A stretch of 21,959 nt of DNA from UBA6902 sp964393845 (GCA_964393845.1 CAYMUX010000058.1:1-21959), one strand, 5' to 3'. Shown: positions 1-7,475, counted from the first letter of the stretch. Notes: generated by a model not told the origin, from the sequence alone. Translations and numbers: made by a program.

Positions 1-2434
1 ATCAGACGCCACCTTATGGGCATGGGGAAGTAACGGATCCGGCCAGCTTGGAGACGGAACGACAACCCAAAGAAATTTCCCTGTTCAGATAGGGACAAAC
101 AATAACTGGGTCTCTGTTTCTGCTGGAGGGTCTCATACCATAGCCATTAAATCAGACAACACGCTTTGGGCATGGGGACGGAATGCTTCTGGCCAGCTTG
201 GAGACTGCACGACAACGCAAAGAAATTATCCAGTCGTGGTGGTCAATAACTGCACTGACAGGGATGGCGACGGTTATACAATAAACTCCGGTGACTGCGA
301 TGACAATAACCCGGCAATTCATCCCGGCGCTATTGAAATCTGTGATGGCAGAGACAATGACTGCGACGGGCAGACTGATGAGGGCTTTGACAATGACAGT
401 GATGGTTATACGACCTGCAACGGCGATTGCGCTGACGGGGATGCGGCCATTCATCCCGGCGCTGTGGAAATCTGCGACGGCCTGGACAACAACTGTAACG
501 GAAATGTTGATGAAGGTTTTGACGCTGACGGTGATACGTACACAACTTGCAACGGCGACTGCAATGACAGTAATCCGGCCATTAATCCTAATGCTGTGGA
601 AGTATGCGACGGCATAGACAACAACTGTGACGGAAATATTGATGAAGGTTTTGATGCTGACGGTGATACTTACACAACTTGCAACGGCGACTGCGATGAC
701 AATGATCCTGCTGTCAACCCCGGAGCTGCCGAAATTTCAAACAATGGTATTGACGATAACTGTAATGGACAGGTTGATGAAAATGCCACATGCACGGACA
801 ATGACGGTGACAGCTATGCCATTGAAGGCGGCGCTTGTGGAGCGGTTGACTGTGATGACAATAACCCTGCTGTCAACCCCGGAGCTGCCGAGATTTCGGG
901 AAACGGCATTGACGATAACTGTAATGGACAGGTTGATGAAAATCCCACATGTAATATCCCTGATGCAAACTTAAAAGCAGCTGTAGAGGCGGCGCTCGGT
1001 GTAACCAATCCAACTCCGGCTGATATGCTCAACCTGACATCCCTTGAGGCGCCTTACAGCGGAATAGTTGACCTTACCGGGCTTGAGTGTGCTGTAAATC
1101 TGACAGGGCTGGAGTTAAGCAGCAACCAGATCAGCGATATCTCTGCATTGTCGGGATTGACTAATCTGCAGCAGCTTAACTTATGGGGCAACCAGATCAG
1201 CGACATCTCCGCATTGTCGGGATTAGTTAATCTGCAGTTCCTTGAGTTGTTCGATAACCAGATCAGCGATATCTCTGCATTGTCGGGATTGACTAATCTG
1301 ACATCTCTGAATTTAGGCAACAACCAGATCAGCGATATCTCTGCATTGTCAGGATTAGTTAATCTGCAGGGGCTTTTTTCATCCTTCAACCAGATCAGCG
1401 ACATCTCCGCATTGTCGGGATTAGTTAATCTGCAGTCCCTTGATTTATCCTACAACCAAATCAGCGACTTCTCTGCATTGTCAGGATTGACTAATCTGGC
1501 ATATCTGAATTTAAGCAGCAACCAAATCATCAACATCTCTGCATTGATCTCTGCATTGTCTGGATTAGTTAATCTGCAGTCCCTTGATTTATCCTTCAAC
1601 CAGATCAGCGACATCTCTGCATTGTCGGGATTGACTAATCTGACACAACTGGGGTTATACTACAACCAAATTAGCGACATCTCTGTATTGTCAGGATTGA
1701 CTAATCTGACATTTCTGGGGTTAAGCGGTAACCAGATCAGCAATATCTCTGCATTGTCGGGATTGACTAATCTGGCAGAGCTTTATTTATCCAACAACCC
1801 ACTAAATCAAGATGCTTACTGCACTCAACTGCCGATTATACAATCTAATAATCCGGGGATTTATCTTAGCTATGATCCAAACCCTTATCAGCAGAGTACC
1901 TATTACAGAGATGCTGACAGTGACGGTTACGGCGATCCGAATGTGACGGTCCCGGATGTTTGTGCTCCGGCAGGCTATGTGACAGACAATACCGACTGCA
2001 ATGACAACGCCTTCGCCGTCAACCCCGGAGCTGCCGAGATACTTAACAACGGCATAGATGATGACTGCAATGCTGCAACGCCGGTACTTGCCGCTTCGGG
2101 AGCAGGATATAATTATCCCGCGCCGCTTTTCAAGGCGAGTTTGACATTGAATGTAAATGCTTCCAGTTTGGCAACAGGCTGGCTCAAATACTCATTCAAG
2201 AGGATGTCCCTTTCCAGCACATCCATTACAAACATATCCGTGACAAATGGAACGGCAACCATTACAGGTATCGGCACGGTAAACGGCGCACTGAACTATA
2301 CATTTACAGCAACGGTGAAAGAGGGCAGCCCTGATTCAATGGGTATAGAGATTCGCAAGCCCGACAATACGATTTATTCTAATGCAGCCCTTGCGCCGAT
2401 AAGCAGCGGAAATTACAACGTAGCAGGGCAGTAG
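1..2434 (+). CDS. Mosaic surface protein, 5'-truncated (RCC1, MopE-type, LRR)
   Basis: The frame is open from base 2 to the TAG at 2432-2434, so the gene starts before the window; 810 residues are visible. Modules in order: two RCC1-type blades (residues ~1-78, each with LWAWG and SGQLGD motifs); five MopE-type metal-binding repeats (~84-318, each a D-x-D-x-DGY loop, then a DCDD-like motif, PGA.E and D.NCDG); a short LRR cap; eleven 22-residue leucine-rich repeats of internalin type (~355-603, core NQISDISALSGLTNL); a sixth MopE-type repeat (~634-692); and a C-terminal beta-rich domain (~700-810) that loosely resembles post-COAP-type domains. It has no sorting tail of PEP-CTERM or LPXTG type. 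It is probably extracellular, calcium-stabilised and adhesive. The domain calls are from visible motifs; the ligand and the export route are unknown. The GTG at 236 is internal, not the start. Confidence 0.85.
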   Translation, partial: SDATLWAWGSNGSGQLGDGTTTQRNFPVQIGTNNNWVSVSAGGSHTIAIKSDNTLWAWGRNASGQLGDCTTTQRNYPVVVVNNCTDRDGDGYTINSGDCDDNNPAIHPGAIEICDGRDNDCDGQTDEGFDNDSDGYTTCNGDCADGDAAIHPGAVEICDGLDNNCNGNVDEGFDADGDTYTTCNGDCNDSNPAINPNAVEVCDGIDNNCDGNIDEGFDADGDTYTTCNGDCDDNDPAVNPGAAEISNNGIDDNCNGQVDENATCTDNDGDSYAIEGGACGAVDCDDNNPAVNPGAAEISGNGIDDNCNGQVDENPTCNIPDANLKAAVEAALGVTNPTPADMLNLTSLEAPYSGIVDLTGLECAVNLTGLELSSNQISDISALSGLTNLQQLNLWGNQISDISALSGLVNLQFLELFDNQISDISALSGLTNLTSLNLGNNQISDISALSGLVNLQGLFSSFNQISDISALSGLVNLQSLDLSYNQISDFSALSGLTNLAYLNLSSNQIINISALISALSGLVNLQSLDLSFNQISDISALSGLTNLTQLGLYYNQISDISVLSGLTNLTFLGLSGNQISNISALSGLTNLAELYLSNNPLNQDAYCTQLPIIQSNNPGIYLSYDPNPYQQSTYYRDADSDGYGDPNVTVPDVCAPAGYVTDNTDCNDNAFAVNPGAAEILNNGIDDDCNAATPVLAASGAGYNYPAPLFKASLTLNVNASSLATGWLKYSFKRMSLSSTSITNISVTNGTATITGIGTVNGALNYTFTATVKEGSPDSMGIEIRKPDNTIYSNAALAPISSGNYNVAGQ
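1124..1806 (+). repeat. 66-bp tandem repeats encoding leucine-rich repeats
   Basis: An AACCAGATCAGCGA-like start recurs at 1124, 1190, 1256, 1322, 1388, 1454, 1520, then (after a 12-bp shift) 1598, 1664, 1730 and a degenerate 1796. The period is exactly 66 bp, or 22 codons. Units are very similar at DNA level and alternate between GLTNL and GLVNL versions. This points to recent amplification or gene conversion inside the coding region, and makes copy-number change by recombination likely. Confidence 0.95.
1535..1558 (+). repeat. 12-bp tandem duplication inside the LRR array
   Basis: ATCTCTGCATTG occurs twice in a row (1535-1546 and 1547-1558). It adds four residues (ISAL) to one LRR and breaks the 66-bp period while keeping the frame. 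Replication slippage is the simplest explanation. Confidence 0.9.
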
Positions 2435-2502
2435 TTTGGGAGTTTATAGAGTAAAGAGAGTTAAGAGTAAAAAATATAGCAGAGAAAAAGGAGGATTTGA
2501 AA

Positions 2503-3036
2503 ATGAAGTTTAAGAAACTTTTCATCACAGCAGTGTTTGCGGCAAGCATGTTAATGATTTCAGCAATGGCGTTTGCAACACCATACGCAAGCATTCTCTA
2601 TCAGGAGACAAATTTGGGAGGCAGCCTCTGGCAGTATGACTACATATTCCAGAACAACTCCAACGCCGGAGAGTATTTGTATAAAGTGAACATGGACTTC
2701 GGGCTATTGCTGGATGTCACCGGAGACCCTCTTCCTTCAGGCTGGACTGCAACGATGTGGGAAGGAACAAATAATACTTCTTATGTGGACGCATTTACCA
2801 CCGATACGAGTTTCGATATAGCTCCGGGCAATAGTCAGTCCGGATTCAGATTTACCGTCGGTCAACAGGTCGGAAGCCTTGCATACACCGCCGAATTTGA
2901 CGATTATCAGGGTAATCAATATGCAATTGCCGGCAACACTGCCGTGGTCCCTGAACCGGTAAGCTCGATTCTGTTTCTTGCCGGAAGTGTGATGCTTGGT
3001 GGACGGGCCTACTGGAATAAAAGAAAACGCGCATAA
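2503..3036 (+). CDS. PEP-CTERM sorting domain protein
   Basis: A 177-residue exported protein. The ATG at 2503 is chosen because AGGAGG at 2489-2494 lies 8 nt upstream; an in-frame TTG at 2497 would be only 2 nt from that site. The N-terminus is a signal peptide (KFKK, a hydrophobic stretch, cleavage near AFA|T at ~25). The middle is a beta-rich secreted domain I do not recognise. The C-terminus is a classic PEP-CTERM tail: VVPEP, a ~17-residue hydrophobic helix and a basic NKRKR end. By family knowledge such tails are processed by an exosortase (EpsH/XrtA family) and the proteins go to the surface or the exopolysaccharide matrix. No exosortase is in this window. It follows the mosaic protein gene by 68 bp on the same strand and may share its transcript; a terminator follows. 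Confidence 0.88.
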   Translation: MKFKKLFITAVFAASMLMISAMAFATPYASILYQETNLGGSLWQYDYIFQNNSNAGEYLYKVNMDFGLLLDVTGDPLPSGWTATMWEGTNNTSYVDAFTTDTSFDIAPGNSQSGFRFTVGQQVGSLAYTAEFDDYQGNQYAIAGNTAVVPEPVSSILFLAGSVMLGGRAYWNKRKRA

Positions 3037-3061
3037 GATCCGTATTGCTTGTAAAACATAC

Positions 3062-3090
3062 AAAGGGCTTGGGTAATTCCAGGCCCTTTT
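3062..3090 (+). terminator. Rho-independent terminator after the PEP-CTERM gene
   Basis: AAAGGGCTTGG (3062-3072) pairs with CCAGGCCCTTT (3079-3089), an 11-bp stem with one G-T pair and a 6-nt loop, followed by a short T run (TTTT at 3087-3090, partly in the stem). It lies 25 nt past the stop codon. Confidence 0.8.
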
Positions 3091-3111
3091 GCTATTTAAT
3101 ATATACTGGTA

Positions 3112-3120
3112 TGTTATAAT
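3112..3120 (+). promoter_or_regulatory. Extended -10 promoter for the DUF433 gene
   Basis: TGTTATAAT at 3112-3120 is an extended -10 element (TGn plus a perfect TATAAT). No good -35 is seen 17 bp upstream, which is common for extended -10 promoters. It lies between the terminator and the DUF433 start at 3158, so it fits the transcription unit boundary. Confidence 0.5.
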
Positions 3121-3157
3121 TTCAAAATGCAATGTTGCTTCAACAAGAGGAGATAAT

Positions 3158-3379
3158 TTGAAGTTTCAGAGGATCACTGTCAATCCTGAAATATTTTCAG
3201 GCAAGCCCTGTATAAGAGGCATGAGATTTCCAGTATCCCGCCTTCTTGGGCTTCTGGCATCAGGAGAAACAAAGGAGTCAATTCTCAAGGCATATCCTTA
3301 TCTTGAATCAGAGGATATAGACGAAGCATTAAAGTACGCAGCATATCTGGCAGATGAGGAAGTTTTCGAGTTCGCATGA
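3158..3379 (+). CDS. DUF433 family antitoxin-like protein
   Basis: The TTG at 3158 is the best start: AGAGGAG at 3146-3152 is 5 nt upstream, and the product (73 aa) then has the usual length for DUF433 (~75 aa). Any in-frame start further upstream lies at or before the -10 promoter element. The family signature is clear: FQRITVNPEI, GKPCIRG at residues 15-21, then a helix-turn-helix-like segment with LASGETKESIL and YLESEDIDEAL. DUF433 proteins usually sit directly upstream of a DUF5615 (PIN-like) toxin and act as antitoxin/DNA-binding partner. Here the partner gene is reduced to a seven-codon stub that overlaps the stop codon, so this copy is an orphan. A role beyond autoregulation cannot be read from the sequence. 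Confidence 0.85.
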   Translation: MKFQRITVNPEIFSGKPCIRGMRFPVSRLLGLLASGETKESILKAYPYLESEDIDEALKYAAYLADEEVFEFA

Positions 3380-3399
3380 GTTTTCTTGTTGACAAATAA
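3376..3399 (+). pseudogene. Vestigial start of a DUF5615-type toxin
   Basis: An ATG overlapping the DUF433 stop (ATGA at 3376-3379) opens a frame reading M-S-F-L-V-D-K, then TAA at 3397. DUF5615 toxins begin M-x-F-L-V-D and are normally coupled to DUF433 in this way, so this looks like the remains of the lost toxin gene. Seven residues are too few for proof. Confidence 0.45.
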
Positions 3400-3404
3400 A
3401 ACAT

Positions 3405-3635
3405 ATGAAACATTCGGAATCCAAAAAAGAGGATTTTGAACTAAAAAGTGAATATGATTTCTCCAAAGGAGTCAGGGGGAGGTTTTACAGACCTAAAAAA
3501 GTTTCAACTACGATCAGGCTTGATAACGATGTATTATTATTTTTTAAAAAACTTGCCACAGAGAAAAAATCTGCATATCAAACCCTCATGAATGATGCCT
3601 TGCGGGAGTACATCAGAAAAACAAGATGTGTATAA
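3405..3635 (+). CDS. BrnA/CopG-type ribbon-helix-helix antitoxin-like protein
   Basis: A 76-residue basic protein. Residues ~18-30 carry EYDFSKGVRGRFY, followed by a ribbon-helix-helix core: a beta strand TTIRLDNDVLLFF, then helices with YQTLMNDALREYIR. This pattern is typical of BrnA/CopG antitoxins that bind their own operator as dimers. The BrnT toxin gene expected upstream is missing; the space is taken by DUF433 and its toxin stub. No good ribosome-binding site is visible before the ATG at 3405, so translation may depend on the upstream reading frame 5 nt away. It could be a solitary regulator rather than half of a toxin-antitoxin pair. Confidence 0.75.
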   Translation: MKHSESKKEDFELKSEYDFSKGVRGRFYRPKKVSTTIRLDNDVLLFFKKLATEKKSAYQTLMNDALREYIRKTRCV

Positions 3636-3659
3636 GTTGGAGTGCTTGTATCGAACTAT

Positions 3660-4511
3660 ATGAATATAAATTTTAACATCATAGACCCTATCCTTCTTAA
3701 TGCCCTGCACGAAGACATCGGCAACGGTGATGTAACAACATCATCTTTAATCCGTGCAGAGGATGTCTCAGAGGCGATATTGATAGCTAAAGGGGATTTG
3801 ATCCTTGCGGGACTGCCCTTTACAGAAAGAGTGTTTCAATTAATTGATAACAGTCTTAAATTCACAACTCTCAAAAGAGAGGGAAGCCAGGTCAAGGCGG
3901 GCAGTGTTATCGCAAGAATCAAGGGGAGGACAGGGAGTCTCCTGATCGCTGAAAGGACTGCCCTTAACATCCTTCAGAGAATGTCCGGCATTGCAACTCT
4001 TACATACGATTATGTCAAGGCTGTCAAGGGATTTAAGGTTAAGATCGCTGATACCAGAAAGACCGCCCCGGGCCTCAGATTTTTTGATAAGTATGCTGTG
4101 AGAACTGGAGGAGGACATAACCATCGTTACGGGCTTTATGACGGTGTTTTGATTAAAGACAACCATATAGCCGCAGTGGGAGGGATATACAAGGCTGTAA
4201 GACTTGCAAGATCCGGAGTACATCATTTATTGAAGGTGGAGGTCGAAGTTGGAAATATCTCTGAGGTAAATGAGGCATTGAAAGCCGGCGCAGATTCTAT
4301 CATGCTTGATAATATGTCATCGGAGAACATGAAAAAAGCGGTGAACGTTATCCGGGCCCATAACCCTGATGTCATAATAGAGGCCTCGGGCAACATAAAT
4401 CTGGAAAATGTACGAGAGATTGCCGGTACAGGAGTAGATATAATCTCCGTAGGGGCGCTGACCCATTCTGCTCATGCTGCTGATTTAAGTTTGGAATTCA
4501 AGTCTACATGA
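3660..4511 (+). CDS. nadC: Nicotinate-nucleotide pyrophosphorylase (quinolinate PRTase)
   Basis: Converts quinolinate and PRPP to nicotinate mononucleotide, CO2 and pyrophosphate in de novo NAD synthesis (cytoplasm). From the ATG at 3660 the protein is 283 aa, the normal family length, and begins with the expected helix that leads to ALHEDIGNGDVTT. Other family marks are ERTALNILQRMSGIAT, the active-site stretch DTRKTAPGLRFFDKYAV with RTGGGHNHR, LIKDNH, and the barrel end KVEVEVGNISE, IMLDNM and EASGNIN. A GTG at 3642 in the same frame is an alternative; neither start has a strong ribosome-binding site. No nadA or nadB is in the window. The downstream operon has its own promoter, so nadC may be transcribed separately. 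Confidence 0.95.
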   Translation: MNINFNIIDPILLNALHEDIGNGDVTTSSLIRAEDVSEAILIAKGDLILAGLPFTERVFQLIDNSLKFTTLKREGSQVKAGSVIARIKGRTGSLLIAERTALNILQRMSGIATLTYDYVKAVKGFKVKIADTRKTAPGLRFFDKYAVRTGGGHNHRYGLYDGVLIKDNHIAAVGGIYKAVRLARSGVHHLLKVEVEVGNISEVNEALKAGADSIMLDNMSSENMKKAVNVIRAHNPDVIIEASGNINLENVREIAGTGVDIISVGALTHSAHAADLSLEFKST

Positions 4512-4513
4512 TG

Positions 4514-4535
4514 GCTGATTGGTTTGACAATCAGC
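4514..4535 (+). promoter_or_regulatory. 7-8-7 inverted repeat over the -35 box
   Basis: GCTGATT (4514-4520) and AATCAGC (4529-4535) form a perfect 7-bp inverted repeat with an 8-nt spacer containing most of the TTGACA box. It starts 2 bp after the nadC stop. It could be a repressor operator for the lipid operon or a weak hairpin at the nadC 3' end; it has no T run. Confidence 0.45.
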
Positions 4536-4553
4536 TTATGCACTCCTTATAAT
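4524..4553 (+). promoter_or_regulatory. Consensus sigma-70 promoter of the DUF177-rpmF-plsX-fabH operon
   Basis: TTGACA at 4524-4529 and TATAAT at 4548-4553, both perfect, 18 bp apart. Transcription should start near 4560, leaving a short leader before the ATG at 4587. The TTG that could be taken as an upstream DUF177 start is the -35 box itself. Confidence 0.85.
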
Positions 4554-4586
4554 TTAAAGTCTATTCTGATTCAGAAAAGCTTTGAT

Positions 4587-5111
4587 ATGCGGCTAAATAT
4601 TTTTGATATTCCCGATGACGGGCTTCAGCAGGAATTAGTTCTGCCCATTGCAATAAATGACAGCGCTAAGCCTGATATGGCACATGTTTTTTTGAAGGTT
4701 TTCAGATTCGGCAAAAAGATATTGGTTGAAGGCACTCTGAAGATTTCCGTATCGTTGAATTGCAGCCGTTGTTTAAGAGACTTTTCATATCCTGCGGATA
4801 CGGCCTTTAGGGACGAGTATGAACCTGCTGAGGAAATTAAAGGGGAGGACGATCAGGAATTAACAGAACAGGAATTGGATCTCAGCTTTTATAGTAATGA
4901 TGAGCTGGATATCCCGGAAATAATAAAGGAGCAGGTAATCCTGTCTATTCCCATGAAACCTCTCTGTAACACAGACTGTCAGGGGATATGTCCAAAATGC
5001 GGGAAGGATTTAAATGATGGAGCATGCGGATGTAAAGAAGAGGGGATAGACCCGAGATTGGCCCCGCTCAATAAATTGAAAGAATTGATGAAAGACTGCG
5101 GGACATCCTGA
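4587..5111 (+). CDS. DUF177 (YceD-type) protein
   Basis: A 174-residue protein of the DUF177/YceD family, almost always found just before rpmF. The ATG at 4587 is chosen because family members begin M-K/R-L-x-I-x-D-I-P, and because the longer open frame would start on the -35 box. Visible marks: MRLNIFDIP, the CSRCL motif in the middle, an acidic stretch (EEIKGEDDQE), then the C-terminal LCNTDCQGICPKCG and CGC cysteines typical of the family. Bacterial YceD has been linked to 23S rRNA/ribosome biogenesis, and plant relatives to 23S rRNA processing; the exact job here is inferred from family and position. No strong ribosome-binding site precedes the start. Confidence 0.88.
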   Translation: MRLNIFDIPDDGLQQELVLPIAINDSAKPDMAHVFLKVFRFGKKILVEGTLKISVSLNCSRCLRDFSYPADTAFRDEYEPAEEIKGEDDQELTEQELDLSFYSNDELDIPEIIKEQVILSIPMKPLCNTDCQGICPKCGKDLNDGACGCKEEGIDPRLAPLNKLKELMKDCGTS

Positions 5112-5169
5112 TAACAGGGTGTCTGATCGAAGTTTGAATATATTAATGATGCAAAGAAGAAATAATCCG

Positions 5170-5178
5170 TGTTATAGT
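5170..5178 (+). promoter_or_regulatory. Possible internal extended -10 promoter before rpmF
   Basis: TGTTATAGT at 5170-5178 matches an extended -10 element in the 107-bp gap before rpmF; no convincing -35 is present. It might give extra transcription of rpmF and the genes after it. Confidence 0.3.
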
Positions 5179-5218
5179 CTTAAAAAATCTATTTAATCAA
5201 ATATACCAGGAGGAAAAG

Positions 5219-5410
5219 ATGCCAAATCCAACATCAAAACACACAAGGTCCAGGCGGGACAAAAGACGTGCAAACTGGAAGCTTACTGCACCAAGCGTAT
5301 CTCTGTGTCCGGATTGCCAGGAACCGAAACTTCCGCACAGGATATGCATGAGTTGTGGAAGTTATAACGGTAAAAAGATATTAGAGGTTGTTGAAAAAGA
5401 AACTGCATGA
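5219..5410 (+). CDS. rpmF: 50S ribosomal protein L32
   Basis: A 63-residue basic protein starting at ATG 5219 with AGGAGG at 5208-5213. The N-terminus (PNPTSKHTRSRRDKRRANWK) is diagnostic of L32. It is the zinc-binding form: C30-x2-C33 and C43-x2-C46. It lies between DUF177 and plsX as in many bacteria, and its stop overlaps the plsX start (ATGA at 5407-5410), which indicates translational coupling of ribosome and phospholipid genes. Confidence 0.97.
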   Translation: MPNPTSKHTRSRRDKRRANWKLTAPSVSLCPDCQEPKLPHRICMSCGSYNGKKILEVVEKETA

Positions 5411-6438
5411 GAATAGCACTTGATGCAATGGGGGGGGATTACGCCCCTGTTTCAACTGTGGAAGGCGCGATTGAAGCCCTTAATGAATACAAGGACCTTT
5501 CAGTCATACTTGTCGGTAATGAATCGGAAATAAAGGCCGAACTCGATAAAAAAGCCTGTTCCGGCATGCCGATAAGCATACATCATGCTTCTCAAGTAGT
5601 GGGAATGGATGAATCTCCGCTTGCGGCGCTGAGACGAAAGAAGGATTCTTCAATAAGGGTAGCCATCGATCTAGTGAAGGCCGACGGCGCCGACGCAATG
5701 GTCAGCGCAGGCAATTCCGGCGTCGTAATGGCTACAGCCCTTTACGTCCTCGGCAAACTGCCCGGGGTCGAGAGACCTGCAATAGCTGCCATAATGCCCA
5801 GCCTGAAAGACCACTTTATATTGCTGGATGCAGGGGCAAACGTGGATTGTAAGCCGCTTCACCTGTATCAATTTGCCATTATGGGAGAAGCCTATGCGAA
5901 ATTCATTTTTGACATTGAAAAACCGAGGATCGGGCTGCTGGGAATCGGGGAAGAGGATGCAAAGGGCAATGATCTGACCAGGGAGGCGTTTAAACTTATA
6001 AAAAGCTCTCATGTTAATTTCATAGGAAATATAGAGGGACAGGATATTTTTTCGAGTGAGGCCGATGTTGTTGTTTGTGATGGTTTTGTAGGTAATATTG
6101 CCCTTAAAGTCAGTGAGGGATTAGCAGAGACAATAGCAAAGATGTTTAAAAGGGAGATTGTGGAAAAAGCAAAAGCATCAGGTAAAGTCGGCTCATTGTT
6201 TTTTAAAGATGCATTCAAGAGCTTCAGAAAAAAGATGGATTATTCCGAATATGGCGGAGCGCCGCTTTTAGGAATCAGTAAACCGTGCATAATATGTCAC
6301 GGCCGTTCTTCTTCAAATGCAATAAAGAATGCCATCAGGGTTGCAGACGTTTTCCATAGTAAGAGAATCCCGGACATTATATCAAAGGAACTTAAAGAAG
6401 GTCTGTCCCGGAGGGAATCAGTTGCCGCTGAAGAGTAG
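5407..6438 (+). CDS. plsX: Phosphate acyltransferase PlsX
   Basis: Peripheral membrane enzyme that makes acyl-phosphate from acyl-ACP for the PlsY step of phospholipid synthesis. 343 aa, typical length. Visible marks: MRIALDAMGGDYAP at the N-terminus, MDESPLAALRRKKDSSI, the SAGNSGVVMATA glycine loop, LDAGANVDCKP, and the end region with YSEYGGAPLLGI and CHGRSSSNAIKNAI. It overlaps rpmF by 4 nt and fabH by 17 nt, so the three genes are one tightly coupled unit. Confidence 0.97.
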   Translation: MRIALDAMGGDYAPVSTVEGAIEALNEYKDLSVILVGNESEIKAELDKKACSGMPISIHHASQVVGMDESPLAALRRKKDSSIRVAIDLVKADGADAMVSAGNSGVVMATALYVLGKLPGVERPAIAAIMPSLKDHFILLDAGANVDCKPLHLYQFAIMGEAYAKFIFDIEKPRIGLLGIGEEDAKGNDLTREAFKLIKSSHVNFIGNIEGQDIFSSEADVVVCDGFVGNIALKVSEGLAETIAKMFKREIVEKAKASGKVGSLFFKDAFKSFRKKMDYSEYGGAPLLGISKPCIICHGRSSSNAIKNAIRVADVFHSKRIPDIISKELKEGLSRRESVAAEE

Positions 6439-7405
6439 GATAACCGGCACAGGCTCTTATGTCCCCGATAAGGTACTTAATAATTTTGAGATCGGGAAGA
6501 AGGTAGACACGTCTGACGAATGGATTACGGAAAGAACAGGCATTAAGGAACGAAGAATTGTTAAGACCGGCCAAACTAATTCGGACCTGTGTTTAGAGGC
6601 TTCAAAGAGGGCGCTGCAGGCAGCAGGTTTAAAACCCAGAGAATTAGACTTGATAATTGTCGCGACCATGAGCGGTGATATGCCCATGCCTTCCACCGCA
6701 GCGATCCTTCAGCACAAACTGGGCGCGAAAAATGCCGCGGCGTTCGACATTAACGCGGCATGCAGCGGTTTTTTGTATGGCCTTTCAGTTGCGGACAAGT
6801 TTATTAAAACCGGGGCGTCCCGTAAACTGCTTCTTGTAGGAGCGGAAGTCAATTCAAGATTCCTTGACTGGAAAGACAGGGCGACATGTGTTCTGTTCGG
6901 CGACGGCGCAGGCGCTGTAGTGCTTGAGCCCGCAACCGGGAAAAGGGGCATATTGTCCACACATCTTCATACCGACGGCAGCCTGTGGGATTTTATTTGT
7001 TTGCCGGGAGGAGGGTCGCAGCATCCTCCTTCATCAAAGACAATAAAGGACGGGATGCATTTTATAAAGATGAAAGGTAATGAGACATTCAAGGTTGCTG
7101 TAAGGACACTTGAAAGGCTTGCTGTTGATACGCTGAAGGCAAATAAAGTGGACCCCTCTGAACTTGCAATGCTGATTCCCCATCAAGCGAATTTGAGAAT
7201 AATAACCGCGATTGCCAATAGACTGAATATACCCATGTACAAGGTTGCGGTTAATCTTGATAAATATGGGAACACGTCAAGCGCATCAATACCTATCACC
7301 CTTGATGAAGTAGTAAGAGAAGGAAGAATCAAAAAAGGCGATTACATTCTTCTTGAGGCATTCGGCAGCGGACTGACATGGGCATCGGCGCTAATTAAAT
7401 GGTAA
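6422..7405 (+). CDS. fabH: 3-oxoacyl-ACP synthase III (KAS III)
   Basis: Condenses acetyl-CoA (or another primer) with malonyl-ACP to start fatty-acid synthesis. The TTG at 6422 is chosen: GGAGG at 6410-6414 is 7 nt upstream, and the protein (327 aa) then begins just before RITGTGSYVPDKVL, the usual FabH N-terminus. The catalytic triad is complete: Cys114 in NAACSG, His254 in PHQANLRI, Asn284 in YGNTSSAS. GDGAGA and the terminal AFGSGLTWAS are also present. It overlaps the plsX 3' end in another frame. There is no obvious terminator after it; the 126-bp gap to the next start holds a weak 6-bp inverted repeat (7402-7407/7420-7425) and a 14-bp tandem repeat. Confidence 0.96.
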   Translation: MPLKSRITGTGSYVPDKVLNNFEIGKKVDTSDEWITERTGIKERRIVKTGQTNSDLCLEASKRALQAAGLKPRELDLIIVATMSGDMPMPSTAAILQHKLGAKNAAAFDINAACSGFLYGLSVADKFIKTGASRKLLLVGAEVNSRFLDWKDRATCVLFGDGAGAVVLEPATGKRGILSTHLHTDGSLWDFICLPGGGSQHPPSSKTIKDGMHFIKMKGNETFKVAVRTLERLAVDTLKANKVDPSELAMLIPHQANLRIITAIANRLNIPMYKVAVNLDKYGNTSSASIPITLDEVVREGRIKKGDYILLEAFGSGLTWASALIKW

Positions 7406-7475
7406 GTAAATATTTAGTCACTTACAAGCAATAACTTGATATGATAAATATGTTGCTGAAAGTAATTTTGTTATT

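Noticed and set aside
236..238. GTG as the start of the first protein
   Set aside because: The same frame is open back to base 2 and encodes two RCC1 blades upstream, so the gene starts outside the window.
152..974. Overlapping open frames on both strands within the MopE-type repeats
   Set aside because: They arise from repetitive codons of the real frame; their products are low-complexity and lack recognisable motifs.
1124..1806. Evenly spaced repeats as a CRISPR array
   Set aside because: The 66-bp period is in frame and encodes 22-residue leucine-rich repeats; there are no unique spacers.
4524..4586. TTG at 4524 as the DUF177 start
   Set aside because: It is the -35 box of a perfect promoter, and the extra 21 residues do not fit the family N-terminus.
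6329..6421. Upstream start for fabH inside plsX
   Set aside because: It would add 31 residues before the conserved N-terminus; TTG 6422 has a GGAGG site at the right distance.
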